This document shows, piece after piece, positions 20,453 through 31,927 of a stretch of DNA of 64,000 bases. The notes under the pieces were generated by a model. The model was not told where the DNA came from. It searched no databases and worked only from the letters and a program-made list of their open reading frames with translations. Source of the stretch: Unio delphinus (Eukaryota; Mollusca; Bivalvia; Unionida; Unionidae); the NCBI GenBank assembly GCA_029339505.1, contig JAQISU010000115.1:3497001-3561000 (forward strand), read 5' to 3'. Numbering within the stretch: position 1 is the first letter of the stretch; every line of letters begins with the position of its first letter. Both the position numbers and the translations under genes were made by a program.

Positions 20453-22749
20453 TAACAGTGTATATTTGCATGTAACCTTTGTGGCTAAAAAGATATCATA
20501 ATGAACTATTGGCCCCCGGGCTTCTTCACTCTATCAAATCTGGCCCTCTTTGCAAAAAGTTTCGACACCCCTGCTCTAGAACATGCTGACTACGAACTGG
20601 TACAAGAATACAGCATAAAGGGTTTCGAGTTAGTCACGAGGCTTATTGGCAAAAACTCAGGAACTATACAAAGGAAGGTGGACAAACTCGTGTCGAATTT
20701 GCAAGAGAAAAGTACCGTAGTTATTTGATAGATGGTGCTTACCCAAGACGGCTGATCAAAATTACGAAAACCTCAAACAACTTATATTACTTGTGGAGTT
20801 CAATAACTGTGCCCATAGCGACACTGAGATTGAGATGAGCATAAGGTCGAAACCTTGGAAATTTCTGCTGACGACTATTTCTTAGCTCATAACGTTCCTT
20901 TTGTAGGCTGGTCTTCCACTCAGCATCTTCCGGTTGAAATATATGTCACCTTAAATCAAGCCCATCTAAAGTTCAGTCTGAAACAACTTGTAGAAATCAG
21001 TGGTATGATAAGTTTGATCAAACGCGCTGAGGATTATCTGCAAAAATTCAGAAAAACTATGAAAACAAAAAAACCTGGACAAATTGATATCTAATTTTCA
21101 AGAGATAAAGACCACTTATTTAATACATGTTGCTAAGTCAAGAACGCTGATCAAGGTTATGAGTATCAAAGAACTTGTATTATTTAAAGAGTGTACGAGC
21201 TGTGTCCATAGTGACATTAAGACTTATCCCAATGATCATAATGTCGAAATCTTGGAAAATGCTGCTCGTGCCGCTGACGAGTATTCCTTAGCTCATAACG
21301 ATACTTTTTGATATAAATCTTCCACTCAGTAGTCTTCTAGTAGACAAGTATTTCAGCCTAATACAAGTACTTTTAAATTTAAATCTGGCCCGCCATTTAG
21401 AAATCAAGCTTCTGATAAGATTGTTCAAAGAGCATTGTCTCTTCCTACGTGTTACTATTACATGATGAAAGGACACATTATTTCTGATTGCTAAAAATTG
21501 ACAAATAAGCGTCAGAATCAACACAGACCTGTTCCAAATGCTCTGTTTTCTAAGAGGAGAAGGTCACGGTCATGCATTGAAAGCAATATATTTGTTAGGT
21601 CTAATAAACACCATGTTTATTTTATTATGTAGACTTATGAACGTGTACTGTCGAAGGGTTCTACATCACTCTTAGGTGATTCGGCCAATCCCATCTATAT
21701 TAAACTTTTAAGGGACACATGAGCTTTTAAATGCTTTACTATCAGATACTTTGCCTTTGTATGAGAAGTCTTCGTCTAATGATAATGATATTATTCAGGG
21801 AGTAGAGTGCAGATTTGTGAATGTTGCTCTAAATAGTGTACATTTTGTCATCTAACTTAGTCTCAGAACCTTTTTTGAGAGTCGGAACAGTCTATGTTTG
21901 ACCTGTTTAATGGCAATCATTTATGACTAGGCAACAACCTAGCTGGAAGGTTGTAGTTAATCCACTTGTAGCTGGCAATCATTGTTTGGGTCATAAAGTC
22001 GATCCTATTGAAAACTAATTCCTGATTTTACACAACTTGTGTAGTTGTTAGCGCTACGGCTAATAAAGCTTGACATAATGATGTTGATTAGGCAAGTACG
22101 CATTTTGTACACATGTATTGGTCAGGCTTTTGATGAGGTAGTTTTAACTCCTTGTTTGGATCAATTAAAAGAAATTAATCGTTGTGATCCTAACTACTCA
22201 TTATCTTTATTCTAATCAGGGTAACGAACGGCAATCACTTGTCGTTGAGAAGGAAAAATATATATTGAGATCTCTTGTTTGTTTCAAAGGGTCATTAGTG
22301 AATCTGAAGCCTCTGAAGTACCCATGTATTATTTCATTACATATGATATTCATATGAGAAAATGGAGACCTTCTGAGGTGTCTGCAGGTGACGAGAAGTC
22401 AGTGAACTATCAAATTGTATTCTAAAAATGGTATATATATTTTTATACTTAGTATTGCTCATTAGACTCATCTGGCTGGTCATTTAGGGATTAATACAAC
22501 TTATCACAAGCTTTGGAATCGCTTTTATTAGCCAATTTCAAACGAGATGTTTGCAAAGACTGCAGTTCTTGTCATACTTGTCAAATGGTAGGAAATGCAA
22601 TCAGAATAGACCTAATGCTCCTCTGAACATATTCCTAATGAATTTTTAACGCTGCCGTTCGTTCAACATTATTTATTTTCATCAACTGTGATCTAAGTTT
22701 TAGCATTATTGTATGTCCCGATGTTTTCTCTGACGAGGTTTGTAGTTTT

Positions 22750-24760
22750 TAATATGACCCCGGAGTCAGAGTAACTTTTATATGACATTTATAATATTAC
22801 TAGTGACCTAATTGTGTTACACATGTTATACTGGTGCATCCATGACTACAAAAACCGAAGATGTGAGATAATGGTAATGCACATTACAAATTTCTACGAA
22901 AACCTTTTAACATTAATTTACATGTTTTAAATCCTAAATTGTACTCCGAATTAACATTAATACTTATATCTTCCTCATTAATGTCAGCAGCAGGAGCAGC
23001 GCGGTCTTTTGGTCGTCTCACAACATGTCACTAGGATAATTGGAACCAACTTTAGCAAATATCATTGATGGATCAGCTGATCTCGTATAAACATCGGAAT
23101 ATCTTGCTAGGCAAATTATCATTGTAGCAACATCAACATATTGTAATAAATTTGGAGTAAGTGTTAGTGAATTTGAACCATGCTGGGTTCGTTAGTAGTG
23201 ATTTTAGGCACAAGCCGAATGACTGTCCCTTTTCGTAACATAGTCCATATTAAAATTCAGTGGTGTATACAAGTAGTGTGATTGAAAAGGCAGCATTTAT
23301 GGTTGGAAATCAGTACATTATAGAATGGAATCAATAAGTTGGAACTTGGTAGGTACCGTTTATGTGGCCATAGTGGAAAATTGGCGTATGTATATGAGTG
23401 TGATACGCCGGAAATTCTGTGGATGGACTGGCCTAGGGTCGCGCAGTTAAATATTTCCCAGTTAGTAAGGGAATACTGGTGTAATTTCTATGGCATGACA
23501 AGCTATCGGTACGGAAAACGGATGATAATGAAGAAAAACCATGTAAAGGTGCAGTTAATGGACGTTTGGGCAAGTTGTCTCCTCTGGGTCGCCCATTGAT
23601 TACAGCAAAGATTAATAATTATAGCAGACACGTCTTTCTTTCCATTTTACAACTCAAGTTGTATGGAAGTCTTTGGAAATTTGGGGAAAACATATGACTT
23701 CCAGCGTGACTCGCGCCAGGGTTTTGACACCGCTCGGTCAAGTGAATACCCCTGTGCTTGTAACAATATTTTTTAATCGATTCAATATTACTTCCATCAG
23801 TCTTACATGTAGCGCTATCAAACAGTACCATAATCCCGTTGTTAACAAAACCGACTTTGACCGCACCCCCATATTCTGTATGATCTGGTTTTATAATTTC
23901 CTCTTCTACTTTAATAAATGTTTCAGTGGGTAGAAAATATCAACTTGTATCCTGCACGTGAAGTTCAATTATGCCTCGTTGATTTGGCTGTCTTGCGTCA
24001 TAAGAATAAAATTGATAATCGCGTAGATACACAAGAAATAAGACTTCTTCTAAGAGTAGTGCTTGGTATACCTCTACCAGTAGCACTAGTGTCAGATGCT
24101 TCGTGAAATTTCCCGTTTCTTTCCCGTGTTGTAGAGGTGTACGAAGTTGACAGTAAGGCTCTTGCTTGAAATAATTGTTCTTTTTTTCCTTTTTCTTTTG
24201 TTTTTGTTTTCTGTTTTTGTTGTTCATTTATTTGCTGTTGTAATTTATCAAGAAGTTCCACTCCTTCTAAACATCAGCTATAAACATGATCTTGTTTGTC
24301 TATCTGATTAATATCCTGGTATATTTTAAAAACCCAATCGATCCACATTTCACGACTTACACCCTTAACATGTTCACGTTTTAAAAAATTATTTCTTGAA
24401 CAATAACTTGAAGCAGCAAACGATCCAAACTCAATTGTATCCTTTTTGGTTTTCATTTACATATTTGTTTCTGTGCCGTTTTCAGTAAATTGCTAAGTAA
24501 AACTACTTCCTCTTCCTTTTTTAAAGTTATCCTACAACCACTTCAAGTTGAACTGCAGCTATCTCAGTTGGAAGATCGCGTAAAATCTTTTTTGCTTTTT
24601 AGTTCGTTCTACTATTTTTTTTTTTTTAAATTTCCTCAGCAGTTTGTTTTGATACTGAAAGAAGATCCTCCTTAATGACAGTGGTAACTCCTTCAGTAAC
24701 TTTTGTAACAGTTCTAAATATCTCTTCTGATGCCTCTGCAAATTTCATATGTTACTTTTG
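22750..24760 (-). pseudogene. Decayed coding relic of unknown origin, possibly capsid-like
   Basis: Several minus-strand frames line up across stops and shifts from about 24,740 to 23,620: a Lys/Gln-rich part (24,000-24,260), then Y-Q-F-Y-S-Y-D-A-R and, after a stop, V-G-F-V-N-N-G-I-M-V-L-F-D-S. The last motif, with its preceding F-L-P-T-E-T-F-I-K-V, recalls to me double jelly-roll capsid-like proteins in integrated virus-like elements of invertebrates. That is a memory-based impression, not an alignment. No polymerase, integrase or terminal repeat was found nearby, and the part below 23,600 is too degraded to read. Confidence 0.3.
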
Positions 24761-24769
24761 ACACGTGAC

Positions 24770-25289
24770 GCGTACTGACTCTAGCAGTTTCAACACCCGC
24801 CAATGAATGATTTACAATTAAACTTTAATCGGTCTGTAAACGGCAACTCTGATAACCATACGATTTTGTCTTTAAACGATATGTGTCTTTTAATATATAG
24901 AAATGAAATAGGTAAGCAACAATGCTCTTGATAAGAAGATGTACTTTGCATATAAGTGTCTTCTATATAGGTATCACTGTTAATGATATTGGTTAACTTG
25001 ATTATACCTGTTCGTTTAGTGAACCTCGCTCATGAAGATCAAGGGAGGAAACGTGTAATTGATTTCACTGTGAGGTCTTGTTGCGAATACGTCCCTTACA
25101 TTGCAAGAAAACGATTGTAGTTCTTGTACAATTAATTCTGCGTCTTAAACTCTGCTCAAATGATTTTAGCATTTTAAGAAATGTCAATGCTGTGAATCCA
25201 TCTGAAATCCCTCATTGTTCTGTTATCATTAAAATATATTTATAAACGCACATGTTATGGTCCGTTAAAACTCTTCATAATCAACAGAT
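24770..25289. other. Unassigned intergenic sequence
   Basis: No coding or repeat structure seen. Confidence 0.5.
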
Positions 25290-25450
25290 AATAGTAAACC
25301 ATGTTCCATAATAATAGTATACCATATTACATAATAATAGTATACCATGGTACATAATAATAGTATACCATGGTACATAATAATAGTATACCATGGTACA
25401 TAATAATAGTATACCATGGTACATAATAATAGTATACCATGGTACATAAT
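25290..25450. repeat. 23-bp tandem repeat (~7 copies)
   Basis: Unit 'ataataatagtataccatggtac', which contains the near-palindrome GTATACCATGGTAC. Because 23 is not a multiple of three, minus-strand frames cycle through all three phases and stay open. Confidence 0.92.
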
Positions 25451-25598
25451 TTGAACAAAAAGTCAAGATTTTGATTTTCATTTGTTTAATAAAAATGTAA
25501 AATGTTATTAGTTACTTATTATTATTATTATTATTATTATTAATGAACCGGCAAAATATTTGTTCATACTTTCTCTTGGTAGGTCTGATACCCATTGG

Positions 25599-26222
25599 TA
25601 CTTTGCACAATGATTACCTATCAAAAGAGGTAAAATGCATACACTTTGCACAATGATTACCTATCAAAACTACCTATAAAAACAGGTAAAATGTATACAA
25701 TTTGCACAATGATTACCTATCAAAACAGGTAAAATGCATACACTTTGCTCAATGATTACCTATCAAAACAGGTAAAATGCATACACTTTGCTCAATGATT
25801 ACCTATCAAAACAGGTAAAATGCATGCACTATGCACAATGATTACCTATCAAAACAGGTAAAATGTATACATTTTGCACAATGATTACCTATCAAAACAG
25901 GTAGAATGCATACACTTTGCTCAATGATTACCTATCAAAACAGGTAAAATGCATACACTTTGCACAATGATTACCTATCAAAACAGGTAAACTGCTATAC
26001 ACTTTGCTCAATGATTACCTATCAAAACAGGTAAAATGCATACACTTTGCACAATGATTACCTATCAAAACAGGTAAAATGCATACACTTTGCTCAATGA
26101 TTACCTATCAAAACAGGTAAACTGCTATACACTTTGCTCAATGATTACCTATCAAAACAGGTAAAATGTATACACTTTGCACAATGATTACCTGTCAAAA
26201 TAGGTAAAATGCATACACTTTG
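25599..26222. repeat. 43-bp minisatellite (~14 copies)
   Basis: The unit contains 'tttgcacaatgattacc' and 'tatcaaaacaggtaaaatgc'. Each copy has the small hairpin arms TACCT...AGGTA. Confidence 0.93.
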
Positions 26223-26361
26223 CCAACATAAACCAACAAGTATCAAGGAATAATATGGAAAAATTAAAACCATACCCGTGTTTTTCTATAGATTACCAAA
26301 TGAATCAGAGTACAAAGTTGATTATAACTAATTTTCTATAACTTAAACTAAGAAACCTTTA

Positions 26362-26365
<4 letters not shown>

Positions 26366-26432
<67 letters not shown>

Positions 26433-26447
26433 AAACAGGTAAAACGT

Positions 26448-26482
<35 letters not shown>
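26366..26482. repeat. (AT)n microsatellite with an embedded piece of the 43-bp repeat
   Basis: Two AT runs are separated by 'caaaacaggtaaaacgtata' (26,431 on), which is part of the neighbouring 43-bp unit. Confidence 0.9.
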
Positions 26483-26487
<5 letters not shown>

Positions 26488-26880
26488 AGTCACTAAAGCT
26501 AGTGTTTTGGTGATGTTGGAGCTGTATGCATTAAATGTGTTAAACATGGTAATTATGTTTCGTTCTCACATAATTAAAACCTGGTGAAAGGTAAATCTTC
26601 AATTTTTGCATTGTTTCCATCTGCCGTATTTAAAGTCGATCTATAGCCGACTTCCGTCATCGTATGGTTTCCTTTAGATAATGGCGCGTCACCATTCTGA
26701 AATATAGGAAAGAAATACGTTTATGTACTGTTTATTTCTTTCTAGCTATTGTCTCGTGTCTTACCTATTGTTGTCTTCTTTAACATATCACCAAATTCAA
26801 AGTTCAAACATATTTCGGAGCATTTTACACCGTATTAAATTATGTTACATCTTACATGAATAATATTTAGCATAAATAAA

Positions 26881-27962
26881 ATTGACTGTTCTAGAGATCA
26901 GTCTTTCGTGCATCGAACTGTATTCTCCATAATAAGCTACATAAAAAGTACTTAAGAAACAAAATTGACTGTTCTAGAGATCAGTCTTTCGTGCATCGAA
27001 CTGTATTCTCCATAATAAGCTACATAAAAAGTACTTAAGAAACAAAATTGACTGTTCTAGAGATCAGTCTTTCGTACATCGAACTGTATTCTCCATAATA
27101 AGCTACATAAAAAGTACTTAAGAAACAAAATTGACTGTTCTAGAGATCAGTCTTTCGTACATCGAACTGTATTCTTCATAATAAGCTACATAAAAAGTAC
27201 TTAAGAAACAAAATTGACTGTTCTAGAGATCAGTCTTTCGTACATCGAACTGTATTCTTCATAATAAGCTACATAAAAAGTACTTAAGAAACAAAATTGA
27301 CTGTTTTAGAGGTCAGTCTTTCGTACATCGAACTGTATTCTCCATAATAAGCTACATAAAAAGTACTTAAGAAACGAAATTGACTGTTCTAGAGATCAGT
27401 CTTTCGTACATCGAACTGTATTTTCCATAATAAGCTACATAAAAAGTACTTAAAAAACAAAATTGACTGTTCTAGAGATCAGTCTTTCGTACATCGAACT
27501 GTATTCTCCATAATAAGCTACATAAAAAGTACTTAAGAAACGAAATTGACTGTTCTAGAGATCAGTCTTTCGTACATCGAACTGTATTCTCCATAATAAG
27601 CTACATAAAAAGTACTTAAGAAACAAAATTGACTGTTTTAGAGATCAGTCTTTCGTACATCGAACTGTATTCTCCATAATAAGCTACATAAAAAGTACTT
27701 AAGAAACGAAATTGACTGTTCTAGAGATCAGTCTTTCGTACATCGAACTGTATTCTCCATAATAAGCTACATAAAAAGTACTTAAGAAACAAAATTGACT
27801 GTTCTAGAGGTCAGTCTTTCGTACATCGAACTGTATTCTCCATAATAAGCTACATAAAAAGTACTTAAGAAACAAAATTGACTGTTCTAGAGATCAGTCT
27901 TTCGTACATCGAACTGTATTCTCCATAATAAGCTACATAAAAAGTACTTAAGAAACAAAATT
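26881..27962. repeat. 83-bp tandem repeat (13 copies)
   Basis: The unit starts 'attgactgttctagagatc' and ends 'aaaagtacttaagaaacaaa'. Copies differ at only a few positions (for example gtgcatc/gtacatc). The near-palindrome ACTGTTCTAGAGATCAGT is in every unit. Confidence 0.95.
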
Positions 27963-28555
27963 GTAATCTTAAGTTTAATGTAAATGGCCTCTTGAACTTG
28001 AGTATACAAGTGGGGTAGTTTAAGATTTTAAAGTCGCCATTTATGGTTAGAAACTTCAGTTTGAAAATCCGAACATAATTATGGTCAAGAAAGTTTGATT
28101 AAATAAATAAATAGAAATTTTTTTATTTTCTTCGCAAACATGATGCCACGACAGTTATCTACGTTCATTGAATTGTACTGAAGTAAGTATCTTTTGATTT
28201 AAAACGACTTATTTCAGATTGCATACAAATGGTGTCATCTTCTCTATTTTATCCTTTCCAAAGATTTATATTTACTTGGAACCGTCGATGACAAAATATT
28301 AAATGAATATATTATTTTGTTACTGAAGTAAGCTATTTAGAGATGTAAATATATATTGAAATACAAAATGTTCGTCGTAATAAAAAGGAATTCGAGTGAT
28401 TAGCGCAATCGAGTTATATTCCTCCTAGAAGATAAATCTGCTTATGAAAATAGCAGCTTTGAACACTTTAATAAAATTATTATTATTAAATATATTATGT
28501 AGCAACAGCTTAGTAATTTATATCTCATCTATATGAAAATATGTACGAACATACT

Positions 28556-28558
<3 letters not shown>
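27963..28558. other. Unassigned intergenic sequence
   Basis: A+T-rich, no feature recognised between the 83-bp array and the GA tracts. Confidence 0.5.
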
Positions 28559-28590
<32 letters not shown>

Positions 28591-28678
28591 ATCGCCCATG
28601 CAGGTATGAAAATATGTACGAACATATTTTGCAGAGAGAGAGAAAGAGAGAGAGAGAGAGGAGAGGAGAGAGGGAGGT
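28559..28678. repeat. (GA)n tracts, duplicated context
   Basis: Two GA runs each follow 'tatgaaaatatgtacgaacata(c/t)tttgca', so the segment with its GA tail is duplicated. Confidence 0.88.
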
Positions 28679-28715
28679 ATCTTGCATAATCATGAAACTA
28701 ATCATACAGCTGTAT

Positions 28716-29000
28716 TTATGCATGTATATGTGCATACTGGATATATACATGTATGTATGCATACTAGGTATATGCATGTATATATGCATACTGGATTTTT
28801 GCACGTATATGTGCATACTAGATATATACATGTGTATGTGCATTCTAGATATATGCATGGATTCGTTTATACTGGATATATGCATGTATATGTGCATGCT
28901 GGATATATGCATATATATATGTGCATGCCGGATATATGCATGGATTCATACATACTGGATATATACATGTATATGTGCATGCTGGAGATATATAGAATCT
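28716..29000. repeat. 30-bp satellite, first block
   Basis: Same unit as the array at 30,035 ('tatatgtgcatactggatatatacatg...'), about nine copies, somewhat diverged. It stops at the fold-back element. Confidence 0.9.
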
Positions 29001-29146
29001 ATGTTGGGGTTTGGACCGAGACAATGAAATTCCAGCCTAAGGGTTATATTATTTGTCTCCCCACGAGGCTTGTCCGAGTGGGGAGATATATAATGTAACC
29101 CCGCGGCTGGGATTTCATTGTCTCGGTCCAAACCACAACGTAGATT
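28996..29146. mobile_element. Fold-back (palindromic) element
   Basis: The arms 28,996-29,050 and 29,085-29,146 are inverted copies ('aatctatgttggggtttggaccgagacaatgaaat' against its complement, with few mismatches), continuing into 'tctccccac...gtggggaga' around a short loop. It lies just past the first 30-bp array. This is probably a non-autonomous fold-back transposon. No target duplication is resolved. Confidence 0.7.
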
Positions 29147-30034
29147 ATTTTTTTCTCACCCAATATTATCCTTTAAAGTAAAAAGAACTCTTTAAAAGTG
29201 TGCACGTCGCAATGTTTACATGAAAATTTATATTTCTGTCTTGGAAATATGGCAAGTGATGCAATGAAATTTGCTTATGGATTAGTGAGTTGAGGGATAA
29301 ATGTTTCCTTTTGGCTGGTAAGTCTATTATTTGTCAATAAATATTGCAGGTATATTCAGCTCGTGCACAACGGAGATGCTTAACAAAATAACAATAGAGT
29401 ATGTTTGACATAACACATTTCTGGCTGTTGCAAAGTTTTCCGTTGTTGTTTAGAGAGTTAGGATGCTATGAAGTGTATATGTATATAGTCTTATGTGCAG
29501 TGTTTTCTGACGTAGTTCATTTCAAACACCATTGAGAATTGTATCCTATCTGTAGCATGGTAAATTTTCAGGTCAGCTTCATTAAATGTAGCTAACAGTA
29601 TATACAATGTTTCAAGCGAAGTGTTTACAACTAGTTCAGTTGCTTTAGCTATATTTAATGATCTGAAAATGTACTGAGCTATACCTGTGCATATAGGATA
29701 AACTTGATCATGCTAGTTAGAACGAACTAACGTAATATCAAAACCTCGAAATAGTATGCGTGTGTGTATTTATCTCTATCAAAATGTTTTTGTTTGGTGT
29801 GTTTCCTAAGACAGATTGACCTTAAGTAACTATGTTTTGGCTATATATTATTTGTTTTTGTTGTTGTTTTATTTGAGAACAACTATGGCACAGCATAAGA
29901 CTAGAAGGGTTTATTTTGTTAAAAGTAGTTCTCAGCGCGTGGACACCATGGACGATTGGTCTGAGATGACTAGACTGAGATAAGAAAAGTAAGGTTAGCA
30001 AAACAGCTAGATTTCTCTGTCACTTGGGTAAGAA
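29147..30034. other. Unassigned intergenic sequence
   Basis: No feature recognised between the fold-back element and the main 30-bp satellite. Confidence 0.5.
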
Positions 30035-31106
30035 ATGCCTGTATATGTGCATACTGGATATATACATGTATATGTGCATGCTGGATATATGAATGGATTC
30101 GTTCATACTGGATATATACATGTATATATGCATGCTGGAGATATGCCTGTATATGTGCATACTGGATATATACATGTATATGTGCATACTGGATATATAC
30201 ATGTATATCTGCACGCTGGATATATGAATGGATTCGTTCATACTGAATATATACATGTATATGTGCATGCTGGATATATACATGTATATGTGCATGCTGG
30301 ATATATACATGTATATGTGCATGCCGGATATATACATGTATATGTGCATACTGGATATATACATATATATGTGCATGCTGGATATATACATGTATATGTG
30401 CATGCTGGATATATCCATGTATATGTGCATGCTGGATATATACATATATATGTGCATACTGGATATATACATGTATATGTGCATGCTGGATATATACAGG
30501 TATATGTGCATGCTGGATATATGCATGTATATGTGCATGCTGGATATATACATGTATATGTGCATGCTGGATATATACATGTATATGTGCATACTGGATA
30601 TATACATGTATATGTGCATACTGGATATATACATTTATATCTGCACGCTGGATATATGAATGGATTCGTTCATACTGAATATATACATGTATATGTGCAT
30701 ACTGGATATATGCATGTATATGTGCATGCTGGATATATACATGTATATGTGCATGCTGGATATATACATGTATATGTGCATGCCGGATATATACATGTAT
30801 ATGTGCATACTGGATATATACATATATATGTGCATGCTGGATATATACAGGTATATGTGCATGCTGGATATATGCATGTATATGTGCATGGTGGATATAT
30901 ACATGTATATGTGCATGCTGGATATATACATGTATATGTGCATGCTGGATATATGCATGTATATGTGAATGCTGGATATATGAATGGATTCGTTCAAACT
31001 GGATATATACATGTATATATGCATGCTGGAGATATGCCTGTATATGTGCATACTGGATATATACATGTATATGTACACACTGGATATATAAATGTATATC
31101 TACACA

Positions 31107-31108
<2 letters not shown>
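30035..31108. repeat. 30-bp satellite, main block (~36 copies) with long artefactual frames
   Basis: The unit is about 'tgtatatgtgcatgctggatatatacatg'. Because the period is a multiple of three and the unit has no stops in several phases, frames of 388 codons (plus) and 404 codons (minus) are open, encoding ten-residue repeats such as HAHIHVYIQY. Low complexity, opposite-strand openness and absence of any start or regulatory context argue against genes. Confidence 0.95.

Positions 31109-31180
<72 letters not shown>
31109..31180. repeat. (AT)n microsatellite at the end of the 30-bp satellite
   Basis: About 70 bp of AT, apparently grown from the 'atatat' part of the satellite unit. Confidence 0.93.
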
Positions 31181-31183
<3 letters not shown>

Positions 31184-31921
31184 TACTTGAGATATGTTTG
31201 AAGTGGTAAAGGAACAGGATTTAATAATTGCGAAATATGCACTCTGTGTGTGTGCTTGCACGAGTATTTTGTAGGCTCGGACAAACTTTGAAGCAAATTA
31301 GATGAATTACAACTGATGTTTATGATTTAGAATACACAATGCAAAACTGATTCTGAAAATAATTTTTTTTTCTTCTTTTGGCATACGGCGAATCTAATGG
31401 CTACAAAAAATGACAACGTTATATGTCTAAAGGTAAATTTTAAAGAAACATTTACAGGTTATTTAAATAAGGTGATCGTTCATCGTCAATATGTGACTGC
31501 TTGTTAATGCAGACTTGATTGGTTTAAAGAGAACACACAGCAAAATGTATTCTATATGATGCATAAATGCGGCCATTTTTTACACTTCTTGCACCACTTA
31601 AAATAGATAAAGACTATTATATTAAGACTATTATATTATCAGATTACGTTTGGACCTCATCAAGAAAAAGACCATTTTCTCAGTCTTTGTCCAAAAAGGA
31701 CACTGCCTATTTCAAGTCACAAATATTGAAGTTTTCAAGTGTAGTTGTTACCCGGTATGTAGTTGTCAAAACGACTGAATATAACGCTATGAAAACAAGA
31801 CTCTCACTAAATCAGGATAAACGGTCAACCAGAAGAATAATAATCACATGATATACAACGTTATCTTCGTTCCCTGGTCTCATGTAACCCATGACAGTTC
31901 TAAATTATTTAAGGAAATGAA
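31181..31921. other. Region downstream of the SLC5 stop
   Basis: This may hold the 3' UTR or further downstream exons. A 94-codon plus-strand frame (31,567-31,851) has no recognisable domain and is probably chance. Confidence 0.4.
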
Positions 31922-31927
31922 TTTATT
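31922..31927 (-). promoter_or_regulatory. Candidate polyadenylation signal AATAAA abutting the SLC5 stop codon
   Basis: On the minus strand the hexamer AATAAA follows the TAA stop with no gap (GCG TAA AATAAA). If used it would give a 3' UTR of only some tens of bases. Chance occurrence in A+T-rich DNA is quite possible. Confidence 0.3.

Larger units (their letters stand above)
18682..20573 (+). mobile_element. hAT-superfamily DNA transposon (GTF2IRD2/ZBED-like), inserted in gag of the decayed retrotransposon
   Basis: 1,892 bp with short terminal inverted repeats (CAGGTGTGTCCAAAGT at the left; the right end reads, in complement, CAGGGGTGTCGAAACT). An 8-bp target duplication flanks it: CTCTAGAG at 18,674-18,681 and CTCTAGAA at 20,574-20,581. 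It carries a broken transposase. Length, TIR sequence and 8-bp duplication are diagnostic of hAT. Confidence 0.92.
17950..22720 (+). pseudogene. Decayed internal region (gag-protease-integrase) of an older Gmr1-like copy, interrupted by a hAT element
   Basis: Plus-strand relics run collinear with the 908-codon frame of the younger copy. They include a coiled-coil-like start near 17,970; the V-P-P-F-R-E motif near 18,515; L-K-W-P-R near 18,580; then, after the hAT insertion, Y-E-L-V-Q-E-Y near 20,590. A zinc knuckle follows with its second Cys replaced by Tyr (about 21,450-21,495). Next comes the segment before the protease (about 21,660-21,990) and an integrase zinc-binding region with G-H-L-G-I-N near 22,475. 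Stops and frameshifts are frequent. A stretch of gag of about 300 bp is duplicated (A-D-x-Y-x-L-A-H-N at 20,865 and 21,275). It fades after the first integrase Asp region. No RT or 3' LTR is seen. Confidence 0.82.

Noticed and set aside
23339..23599. 86-codon plus-strand frame as a gene
   Set aside because: No recognisable domain; it lies antisense to the degraded minus-strand relic and is more likely its shadow.
25599..26222. CRISPR-like array with 'acctatcaaaacaggt' repeats
   Set aside because: The supposed spacers are the same in every unit; it is a 43-bp minisatellite.
29970..31201. Large open frames (404 and 388 codons) over the 30-bp satellite
   Set aside because: The frames consist only of the repeat, are open on both strands, and have no start context or neighbouring exons. 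They follow from a stop-free period divisible by three.
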